Below, one piece after another: positions 1-5,101 of a DNA stretch of 5,101 bases. Origin of the DNA: Bryobacteraceae bacterium (lineage in GTDB: Bacteria > Acidobacteriota > Terriglobia > Bryobacterales > Bryobacteraceae); assembly GCA_025350445.1 (NCBI GenBank), contig JANXXV010000379.1:1-5101 (forward strand), read 5' to 3'. The notes below the pieces were generated by a model. That model had not been told where the DNA came from. It saw only the letters and a list, made by a program, of their open reading frames with translations, and ran no database searches. Every line of letters begins with the position of its first letter. Positions within the stretch are counted from its first letter, which is position 1. Made by a program: the position numbers and the translations under genes.

Positions 1-170
1 AGCGCTAAATCCCAGGGGTTCGGGGACAGAGTGCCCGACTTCAGCAAAGCTCCGTTCCTTATTGACTGTTCTCTCACCGTAGTCATCCCCGCGCCAGATA
101 GATCGCAGCCGGCGTCCGGTATCCGAGACTCTGGTGTGGCCGTTCCTGGTTGCCGAGCCGAAACCGGACT
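1..170 (-). mobile_element. Terminal remnant of an IS3-family insertion sequence
   Basis: Read on the minus strand, the frame ending at position 83 finishes with NQERPHQSLGYRTPAAIY plus four more residues. This is the characteristic C-terminal end of IS3-family transposases (the end of the DDE rve integrase core). The 82 bases after its stop would be the non-coding terminus of the element, but the window ends before any identifiable boundary, and no partner inverted repeat is present to define the tip. The rest of the transposase, including the catalytic DDE residues and the upstream OrfA, is missing, so this is a dead fragment. The inner border lies at about 149-170, where the neighbouring helicase-like frame stops and transposase sequence begins. 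The IS3 family assignment is secure from the motif; the exact limits are inferred. Confidence 0.75.
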
Positions 171-1237
171 TTCGACTCCGTCTCCAGGAGTTTGTGTCCG
201 CGTTGTACCGATGGCGAGACGTAGAAATTCCAGGGCGATGATGATTGGATATCAGCAACGCGCTTCAGCAGTTCGGGAATGGCGGCACCGCGGACGTCTC
301 GGAGGGTACCCAGTCCCGCCTCAAGCTCTTGCACGCGCTGCTGGGCATGGAGAACGGTGCTTTCCGTAAGAGGCACCCAACCTTCCTGGACTCGCTTGTA
401 CTTGCGACCCGCTCCCCTGGATTGAGAAGAGACGAACTCAGTGGCTGACTCAACCAGTTCCTCATGCCGCCGATTGTCCTTACCCTTGAATACCAAGGTT
501 GTTCCGATACTCACACTTTGGTCGTTGCCATCAATCTTGGCTGAGTAAGTTGGTTCTGGCTCGTAGACTACCTGACGGGCTGCGGCGGCATTTCTTTCAA
601 CTTCTATCCCCATTGGTACTTCATTGAGGACCTTCAGGGTTACAGGGACGTCATCGCCACTGATCTGAACGGGAGGAGATCCCTTCAGAACGAGGTCGAG
701 TTCAGGCGGTGATACGGGAACCGAGAAGATCTTATCGTTGACTTCCAGCCAGCCATCATCCTCACGCAGCGTGGCTGGGTCAGGCATGGGTAGGACGACA
801 CCATGGCGATCCGTCAATTCATAGGACACAGTCAGCGTGTCGTCCGGGTTCAATGCAGCGTCGATATCGATGGTTGCGGGCTGGAACTGAATTGGGACCT
901 CAGTCCCGCTACGGTTGACTCGGATGCCTTGCCCATTCCAATCGGCAAGAGCCCGATGCGCCCTGCGTTTGGAAAGTAGCTGTAGCTTCCCCTCTGTCTG
1001 CGCCAGCAATGACAATACGGATTTCGGAAGCACCACCCTACGACCGAGCAACGACTGCTTTCCCGAGCGCTTAAGCAAATCGGCGGGTATCTCCATTCCT
1101 GTGACAAGGAATACCGGGCACACCTTCACCTTCCCGTCGGGCAGAACGGTTGTTTCGAGCACAACGCCCACTTCTTCCGGGGAGAAGTAGCTCCGCAGCC
1201 TCTCCAGCAGGCCGGCCTTAGCCAGCTGAGAGCGCAT
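83..1237 (-). pseudogene. Truncated SNF2-helicase-like N-terminal region fused in frame to an IS3 transposase tail
   Basis: This is a 384-codon open frame. Residues 1 to about 355 resemble the accessory N-terminal region that precedes the ATPase in large bacterial SNF2-type helicases. Visible landmarks are VCPVFLV (39-45), the basic LLSKRRAHRALADWNGQG block (87-104), SVSIGTTLVFKGKDNRR (241-257) and WNFYVSPSVQRGH (336-348). There is no Walker A, DEAH box or other helicase motif, so the catalytic half is absent. Residues from about 358-363 to 384 are the C-terminus of an IS3-family transposase, which has nothing to do with helicases. The frame is therefore a chimera left by IS insertion and deletion, with no stop at the join. 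Its ATG overlaps the stop of a preceding frame (TAATG), and the only Shine-Dalgarno-like bases are a weak AAGG about 10 bases upstream. The SNF2 assignment is from memory of the family and is moderate; the chimeric structure is seen directly. Confidence 0.6.
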
Positions 1238-1359
1238 TAAGCCTGTACCTTAATCTTTAGGATTCGTCGGTGATCGCCGCCATCACTTGTGAACGGGCCC
1301 AGACAAATTCGTTGATCAGGGCAGATCTCTTTGCTGGGAATAGTGAATTCCAACTTCAT
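1237..1359 (-). CDS. Possible 40-residue small protein upstream of the helicase-like frame
   Basis: This frame starts MKLEFTIPSK and ends ILKIKVQA. Its TAA overlaps the ATG of the next frame (TAATG), an arrangement typical of translational coupling. The same frame stays open further upstream to 1569, but that part overlaps the HsdR-like stub in another frame and looks like a shadow, so only the segment from the ATG at 1359 is proposed. No good Shine-Dalgarno precedes that ATG. The product is charged, with no signal peptide, membrane segment or family motif that I recognise. It may equally be the tail of a lost upstream gene that belonged to the same operon as the helicase-like gene. Confidence 0.25.
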   Translation of the reverse strand: MKLEFTIPSKEICPDQRICLGPFTSDGGDHRRILKIKVQA

Positions 1360-1429
1360 CGCGCTCAATGGAGCGTTTAGAGGATTCGATCTATCGGACG
1401 ACCGAGTCTCGGATGTAGTCCCTCTCTGT

Positions 1430-1615
1430 TCAACACGCGCGATCACGCGGCGGCCGACGCCAGCAATACTGCCTAATATAGCCATAGGCTTTGTCGAATA
1501 GCTCCTGATCTGTGTGCAGCTTGTAGTTGAGGAGCGTGCGACGGAGCTCCTTTTGCACCAAGCGTTCATCCTGGGTTGGCTTCTGCCAGTCCGGGAAGCG
1601 CACCTTCTTTAACAT
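1430..1615 (-). pseudogene. hsdR: C-terminal stub of a type I restriction enzyme R subunit (HsdR)
   Basis: This 61-codon frame contains VQKELRRTLLNYKLH (22-36) followed by TDQELFDKAYGYIRQY (37-52). That block matches the usual extreme C-terminus of HsdR subunits, where the protein normally ends with a sequence like AYGYIRQYY. HsdR is normally about 800-1,100 residues and carries the nuclease and SF2 translocase. Only the last 45-50 residues survive here, and the usual stop has been lost, giving a short unrelated tail to the TGA at 1430. An in-frame stop lies six codons upstream of the ATG, so the frame does not continue back into a larger gene. The upstream border of the homology must lie near 1580-1640. 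It is most likely a deletion remnant; an independently expressed HsdR C-terminal domain is possible but less likely. No HsdM or HsdS gene is in the window. Confidence 0.6.
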
Positions 1616-1891
1616 TTTGATTCTTCTAGTTTAGCGCCGGTCTCAACGACTTATTTTTCCTGTCGCACGCCGCTCAGAAGAACGGAAGCGACACGACCCG
1701 GTGTTCCAATTCGGAGGTAAGGGAGACCTTCCCGGATTCCCCGTGAACATGAGCTTTCAATCGCGAGTTTGCGTGGATGGGCTGATCGCCGCTTGTACGC
1801 ACCCTGAATCCGGCAAGCCCTGACCAAACCGTCGCGGCTTCGGTTTCGGCAAGAATGCTGCTATGCAGGTGCAAACGACTACAATACTGTT
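1616..1891. other. Intergenic spacer between the decayed accessory region and the conserved genes
   Basis: I see no convincing gene here. The only open frame of note is 66 codons on the minus strand, starting from a TTG at 1874 without a ribosome binding site and lacking any recognisable motif. No tRNA, CRISPR repeat or strong terminator hairpin was found. The right end of the spacer carries the likely promoter of the plus-strand gene that follows. The left end is where the HsdR remnant stops, so one of the rearrangement breakpoints probably lies within about 1616-1680. Confidence 0.5.
1880..1885 (+). promoter_or_regulatory. Possible -10 box (TACAAT) for a leaderless transcript
   Basis: TACAAT matches the bacterial -10 consensus TATAAT at five of six positions and ends 6 bases before the ATG at 1892. 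Transcription would normally start about 7 bases after the box, i.e. on or next to the start codon. No purine-rich Shine-Dalgarno lies in the bases before the ATG. Together these suggest a leaderless mRNA. A clear -35 box at the usual spacing is missing (the bases there read GCTGCT), so this is an inference. Confidence 0.4.
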
Positions 1892-2455
1892 ATGAAGCGA
1901 TTATTCGCGCTTGCGTTTCTGGCCTGCGCCGTCGTGATTGCGTCGCGGACCGATTACCTCAACGCGAAGCGGAAGTTTCAGTCGATTGAGAAATATCAGG
2001 TGAAGCCGGGCAGCCGGGTGCCCCTTCCTGCCACCGAGTTGAACGCGTATGTGCAAGTGGAACTGCTGGAAGCTGTTCCTCAGGGCGTCCGCGACCCGAG
2101 GGTGGAGCTGCAGGCCGATAACGTTGCCACCGGACGGGCGATGATCAATTTTCTGCAAGTGCAGAATAGCAGGGGCGCGGCGCCTGGGTGGCTGATGAAG
2201 CGGCTGTTGGACGGGGAGCATGAAGTGGTGGTGACCACTAAGATCAGTTCCAGCGCAGGCAAGGCTACGGTGTTCCTGCAGCGGGTGGAAGTGGGGGGCA
2301 TTCCTATTGAAGGAGGTGCGCTCGATTTTCTGATCGAGAATTACCTGCTGCCGAATTATCCGAACGCGAAGATCAATCGCCCTTTTGAGTTGAGATACCG
2401 GATGGACCGTTTAGAGGTGACTCCCGGGATCGCCTACGTCGTTATGCAGAAGTGA
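1892..2455 (+). CDS. Exported or membrane-anchored protein of unknown function, 187 residues
   Basis: The N-terminus is a short signal or anchor: K2-R3, then a hydrophobic run (residues 4-17, LFALAFLACAVVIA), with a possible signal peptidase I site near A17/S18. FLAC (9-12) only loosely resembles a lipobox, and the hydrophobic stretch before it would be short, so a lipoprotein is less likely. The rest is soluble, rich in alternating beta-type segments, with TELNAY (48-53), a VGGIPI segment near 134-139 and a following LDFLI helix. This layout recalls small periplasmic lipid-binding proteins of the DUF2993 (LmeA)/YceB kind, but only weakly; I do not name a family. The start is supported by the signal peptide, though there is no Shine-Dalgarno (see the TACAAT box just upstream). 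The gene stands alone on this strand and its end overlaps the end of the convergent heme oxidase gene by 14 bp. Confidence 0.8.
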   Translation: MKRLFALAFLACAVVIASRTDYLNAKRKFQSIEKYQVKPGSRVPLPATELNAYVQVELLEAVPQGVRDPRVELQADNVATGRAMINFLQVQNSRGAAPGWLMKRLLDGEHEVVVTTKISSSAGKATVFLQRVEVGGIPIEGGALDFLIENYLLPNYPNAKINRPFELRYRMDRLEVTPGIAYVVMQK

Positions 2456-3713
2456 TGATTCGCTCCGCCACTTGTTTTGCCATTCGAATGCAGTCCGGTA
2501 TTCCGATTCCGTAGTAGGCGTTGCCAACAAGGTGGAGTCCGGGGAAGTCTTTGAGCATGTCTTCGATCAATTGAAGGCGGGCGGCGTGGCCGACGGTGTA
2601 TTGCGGCATGGAGTCCGGCCAGGGGATCACGCGCTGCAGCATGGGGGTGGCGGTGATGCCCATCTTCTGTTGGAGCTCAGGAAGCACATCGTTGACATCG
2701 CCGTTTACGAAGCAGCGGAGCAATACCTTATCCGCGGGCACGCGATGGTCGAATTTTGTACCCACCCAGGTGCAGGCGGCGATGCTCTTGCGTTCCTTCT
2801 TCGGCACTAGAAAACCGAAACCATTCAAGGGATGCCGGACTTCGCTCTTGTTGAAGAGCACTGCCACTACGGTGGATGAGCTGTAGGTCATCGGCGGAAA
2901 CAGATTGGGGAGCACCAGTTCCGGTTTGCAGGCTATGACAAGGCGGTCTGCTTCGAGCCAGTCGCCGTTTACCCGGATGCGATAGCCTTTCTCGATCTTG
3001 TCCACTTTGCCTTGGATGATCTCGGCTTCGGTTCGAAGCTTTAGCTGGGCGACTAGTTGGCCGAAGCCTAGTTTCAATGTGCCGAACAGCGGCGGCGCGG
3101 ATGGCGCTGCTTTCATGGCTCCGCGCGAAACGCTTCCGTATTTGGATTCCCATTCGACGAACCGCGGGAGGACGCTGGCGGCGCTGAGCTGGGTTACGTC
3201 GCCCCCGTAGACGCCGGCTAGCAGAGGCTCGGCCAGATAATCTACTACTTCCTGGCCGTAGTGATCTTTCACGAAGTCGGCTACTGATCGGTCTTCCTGT
3301 TCTTTGGCCGGGCGGCGGGTGAGTTCGGCTAGCATGCGGAGCTTGCTGCTCCAGCTTAGGAGTGGCGTTCCGAGTACCGGACCGAATTTTGCCGGAACCA
3401 TCAGCGTCAGGCCTTCGGGCATTTTGATCAGGCGGCCGCCGCGCCAGATATAGGTGGCGCGGAGATGGTCGTTCGAGCCGATGATCTGGTCGCCGATGCC
3501 TAACTCTTCGATTAACTCGCGGGCCCAGGGTTTGGAATTGATGAAGCTGTCGGGGCCGTGTTCGATTACGCAGCCTTCGGCGATTTCCGTTTGGAGATAG
3601 CCGCCCAGTTGGGGTTCGGGCTCTATTAGAGTTACTGGAATTTTGGCTTTGGATAGGTAATAGGCGGTGGAGAGACCGGAGATTCCTCCGCCGATTATTA
3701 CTACTGGCTTCAT
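2442..3713 (-). CDS. hemY: HemY-type porphyrinogen oxidase (protoporphyrinogen/coproporphyrinogen oxidase)
   Basis: This FAD enzyme of heme synthesis removes six electrons from a porphyrinogen using oxygen, giving protoporphyrin IX (EC 1.3.3.4) or, in the coproporphyrin branch, coproporphyrin III (EC 1.3.3.15). Sequence support: Rossmann motif GGGISG (8-13) with the ribose-binding acid E31, LGGYLQT (36-42), EHGPDSF (51-57), the conserved YGGDVTQLSAASVLPRF block (169-185), and the C-terminal FAD-binding segment LVGNAYYGIGIPDCI (395-409). At 423 residues it is somewhat shorter than the usual 450-480 but intact. The same family is often labelled hemG, although it is unrelated to the E. coli flavodoxin-type HemG. 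The ATG at 3713 has only a weak GAAAG upstream. It follows hemE by 137 bp on the same strand, so it is probably co-transcribed. Which substrate it prefers cannot be told from the sequence alone. Confidence 0.95.
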   Translation of the reverse strand: MKPVVIIGGGISGLSTAYYLSKAKIPVTLIEPEPQLGGYLQTEIAEGCVIEHGPDSFINSKPWARELIEELGIGDQIIGSNDHLRATYIWRGGRLIKMPEGLTLMVPAKFGPVLGTPLLSWSSKLRMLAELTRRPAKEQEDRSVADFVKDHYGQEVVDYLAEPLLAGVYGGDVTQLSAASVLPRFVEWESKYGSVSRGAMKAAPSAPPLFGTLKLGFGQLVAQLKLRTEAEIIQGKVDKIEKGYRIRVNGDWLEADRLVIACKPELVLPNLFPPMTYSSSTVVAVLFNKSEVRHPLNGFGFLVPKKERKSIAACTWVGTKFDHRVPADKVLLRCFVNGDVNDVLPELQQKMGITATPMLQRVIPWPDSMPQYTVGHAARLQLIEDMLKDFPGLHLVGNAYYGIGIPDCIRMAKQVAERIITSA

Positions 3714-3730
3714 GTGGCTTTCATTGGCGG

Positions 3731-3779
3731 GGAGTGGCGGAGGCTGGGGCCTCCGCGCGGGCGTCGGCGCCCGCCCTCC
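3731..3779. repeat. Double-hairpin (REP-like) palindromic element in the hemE-hemY gap
   Basis: Two perfect hairpins lie directly back to back. The first is an 8-bp stem GCGGAGGC/GCCTCCGC (3737-3744 with 3749-3756) and loop TGGG. The second is a 7-bp stem GCGGGCG/CGCCCGC (3757-3763 with 3768-3774) and loop TCGG. In addition, the outer flanks GGAGTGGCGG (3731-3740) and CCGCCCTCC (3771-3779) are complementary except for one bulged T, so an alternative larger fold competes with the two hairpins. On the minus strand, the sense of the operon, no U-run follows, so it is not a classical terminator for hemE. On the plus strand a T-rich CTCCTTTCTTC follows, but no plus-strand gene ends here. It could act as an RNA-stabilising element between the two genes or be a dispersed genomic repeat. 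Confidence 0.7.
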
Positions 3780-3850
3780 TTTCTTCAGACGAGGTGAGAT
3801 CTATGTCTTGCACGGCTGGACGAGTGTTGATTTAGACCGGGGTTCGTGTT

Positions 3851-4873
3851 TCAAGGTCTGAAATCGCGGACCATTTGCACTACCGCTTTCACGTTTTCTA
3901 CCGGGGTTTCCGGTAGGATGCCGTGGCCTAGATTGAAGATGTGGCCGGGTCTGGTGCCGGTCCGTTTCAGCAATTCGTGGACCCGCATTTTGAGTTCCGG
4001 GAGTGGCGCGAAGAGCGCGGCCGGGTCCATGTTGCCTTGCACGGCCGAGCGATAGCTGATATCCATCCAGGCCTGGTCGATGTTGATGCGCCAGTCGACG
4101 CCCATTACGTCTCCGCCTGCCGCGTGCAGTTCGCGGAAGAAGCCGGCGGCGCCGGTGCCGAAGTGGATGACGGGAACGCCGGTGGAACGGATACGCTCTA
4201 TCAGCGCCCGCGAGTATGGGGCGACGAAGCGAACGTAATCATCCGGTCCCAGCGCGCCCACCCAGCTATCGAATACCTGAATCACGCGCGCGCCGGAGGA
4301 CACTTGCATCAGCGCGAACGAACCCAGGACATCCACCAGTTTGCCCATCAAACGGCGCCAGAGCGTCTCATCGCGATACATCATCTGCTTGGTCTTGAGG
4401 AAGGTTTTTGACGGCCCGCCTTCGATCATGTAGCTGGCCAAGGTGAACGGCGCGCCTACGAAACCGATCACCGGAACACGGCCGGCCAGCGCCTTTACTA
4501 CCTGTTGGATGGCCTCACCTACGTAACCGAGATCATCCGTATTGGAGATGGACAAGGAATCGACGTCGGACGAGGTGCGGATGGGGTTATCGATGTGCGG
4601 CCCTTCGCCCTGCAGGAATTCGAGCTTGAGGCCCATCGGCTCGACAGGCAGCAGAAGATCGGCAAAGATGATGGCCGCATCGACATCGAGCACTTCCACC
4701 GGTTGCAGAGTGACGGCAGCCGCCAGATCGGGACGTTTGCAAATTTCGAGGATACTATTCTTGGCACGGATGTCGCGGTACTGTTTCATGTACCGGCCGG
4801 CCTGGCGCATAAACCACACCGGACGAACGTCTGTCGGCCGGCGGCGGCACGCATCGAGAAAACGGCTATTCAT
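3851..4873 (-). CDS. hemE: Uroporphyrinogen III decarboxylase
   Basis: This cytosolic heme-pathway enzyme (EC 4.1.1.37) removes four carboxyl groups from uroporphyrinogen III to give coproporphyrinogen III; no cofactor is needed. Numbering from the longer start at 4888, both family signatures are present: PVWFMRQAGRYMKQYR (23-38, with the substrate-binding arginines) and IGFVGAPFTLASYMIEG (141-157). The catalytic aspartate is D77 in IFADLLLP, and FDSWVG (206-211), QGNMDP (284-289) and FNLGHGILPETP (318-329, with the conserved histidine) are also seen. Full length (340-345 residues) is normal. Two starts are possible. ATG 4888 has GGA 7 bases upstream. ATG 4873 (protein begins MNSRFLDACR) overlaps the TGA of the preceding apbE-like gene as ATGA. 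I prefer 4873 because the overlap suggests coupled translation and that N-terminus looks like typical HemE. It is followed by hemY on the same strand. Confidence 0.96.
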   Translation of the reverse strand: MNSRFLDACRRRPTDVRPVWFMRQAGRYMKQYRDIRAKNSILEICKRPDLAAAVTLQPVEVLDVDAAIIFADLLLPVEPMGLKLEFLQGEGPHIDNPIRTSSDVDSLSISNTDDLGYVGEAIQQVVKALAGRVPVIGFVGAPFTLASYMIEGGPSKTFLKTKQMMYRDETLWRRLMGKLVDVLGSFALMQVSSGARVIQVFDSWVGALGPDDYVRFVAPYSRALIERIRSTGVPVIHFGTGAAGFFRELHAAGGDVMGVDWRINIDQAWMDISYRSAVQGNMDPAALFAPLPELKMRVHELLKRTGTRPGHIFNLGHGILPETPVENVKAVVQMVRDFRP

Positions 4874-5101
4874 TGCAGCCACGCGCATGACAATTCCGAT
4901 CTGTCTTCGCAGAGATACACGCGGAATCCTTTGGATTTAAATTCCACCGCCCATTGGCGGCCCTTCTTCAAGCCGTCGATGAAAAACGGCTTGGCCCACG
5001 CCTCGCTATCGATCGTTTTCGGTGCAATCACCGAGGCCGACAGCATCCCCGCCGCCGGAAATCCAGTACGCGGATCCATGATATGGCTATAAATCCGCCC
5101 T
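4870..5101 (-). CDS. ApbE-like FAD:protein FMN transferase homologue, C-terminal part (runs off the window)
   Basis: The frame is open to the window edge and shows the C-terminal quarter of the protein. It begins GRIYSHIMDPRTGFP, the hallmark (Y/H)SHI-DPRTG motif of the ApbE family. ApbE proteins are exported or lipid-anchored enzymes that attach FMN from FAD to a threonine of partners such as NqrB/C, RnfD/G or other flavoproteins, using Mg2+. The later family motif, usually ADALxTAxFxxG, here reads SEAWAKPFFIDG. The metal-ligand aspartate is replaced by glutamate and the metal-ligand threonine by lysine. The protein may therefore be a divergent or non-transferase member, for example one that only binds FAD; this is inference. 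It ends with the short tail ELSCAWLQ. Its TGA (4872-4870) overlaps the preferred ATG of hemE as ATGA, which implies co-transcription. The N-terminus, any signal peptide and the rest of the FAD site are outside the window. Confidence 0.85.
   Translation of the reverse strand, partial: GRIYSHIMDPRTGFPAAGMLSASVIAPKTIDSEAWAKPFFIDGLKKGRQWAVEFKSKGFRVYLCEDRSELSCAWLQ

Noticed and set aside
1237..1569. The full 110-codon version of the small frame before the helicase-like gene
   Set aside because: Its first half overlaps the HsdR-type stub in another frame and reads as Ser/Arg-rich shadow sequence; only the last 40 codons are kept as a weak candidate.
1674..1874. A 66-codon minus-strand open frame upstream of, and divergent from, the plus-strand gene
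   Set aside because: It starts with TTG, lacks a ribosome binding site, carries no motif I recognise, and would lie in the promoter region of the divergent gene.
1919..1930. Lipobox-like FLAC in the unknown exported protein
   Set aside because: The -3 position is Phe, not Leu/Val/Ile, and the hydrophobic stretch before the Cys is short, so lipoprotein status is not claimed.
2728..3153. A 141-codon minus-strand frame inside hemY
   Set aside because: It lies in another frame of a well-supported gene; its composition (many Arg and Ser) is typical of a shadow.
3737..3785. Rho-independent terminator for hemE
   Set aside because: The stems are strong, but no U-run follows on the minus strand; the T-rich tract is on the plus strand, where no gene ends.
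3941..4411. A 156-codon plus-strand open frame
   Set aside because: It is a shadow within hemE, with no family features.
4505..5092. A 195-codon open frame on the plus strand
   Set aside because: It is fully antisense to hemE and the apbE-like gene, both of which show clear family motifs. Long antisense frames are common in GC-rich genes.
1..5101. CRISPR array, tRNA or rRNA genes
   Set aside because: I saw no regularly spaced direct repeats, no tRNA-like cloverleaf and no rRNA sequence on either strand.

Overview
The window looks like a chromosomal segment of a free-living, moderately GC-rich, aerobic Gram-negative-type bacterium. The style of HemE and the pairing of hemE with a HemY-type flavin oxidase suggest Acidobacteriota (Solibacter-like). 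That assignment is a judgement from sequence style, not a database result. By hand count, two 60-base lines in the left part are 53-55% GC, while three lines in the heme genes are 58-68%. This fits a left part of different origin.

Left part (about 1-1640, all minus strand): a decayed accessory or defence-type region. Read in the direction of transcription, it holds (i) a stub that matches only the extreme C-terminus of type I restriction subunit HsdR; (ii) about 190 bases with a possible 40-codon frame; (iii) the N-terminal part, about 355 codons, of what resembles a large SNF2-type helicase, without any ATPase motifs; and (iv) an in-frame switch near position 149-170 into the last 20-odd residues of an IS3-family transposase, followed by that element's terminal region running off the window edge. 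The visible parts are broken gene ends rather than a working system.

Middle part (1616-2455): a roughly 275-base spacer with no convincing gene, then a plus-strand gene for a 187-residue exported or membrane-anchored protein of unknown function. Its ATG follows a TACAAT box by only 6 bases and has no Shine-Dalgarno, so it may be read from a leaderless mRNA. Its 3' end overlaps the 3' end of the heme oxidase gene by 14 bp, tail to tail.

Right part (2442-5101, minus strand): a likely operon transcribed apbE-like gene -> hemE -> hemY. HemE makes coproporphyrinogen III, and HemY oxidises a later (or, in some bacteria, this same) porphyrinogen intermediate using FAD. The apbE-like gene at the window edge has the family signature DPRTG but a changed metal-site motif. 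It is linked to hemE by an ATGA stop/start overlap. The 137-bp hemE-hemY gap carries a compact double-hairpin element of REP type.

The most interesting points are the SNF2/IS3 chimeric frame with the nearby HsdR stub, the altered ApbE active-site motif, the possible leaderless gene and the double hairpin. I found no complete new system in the window.
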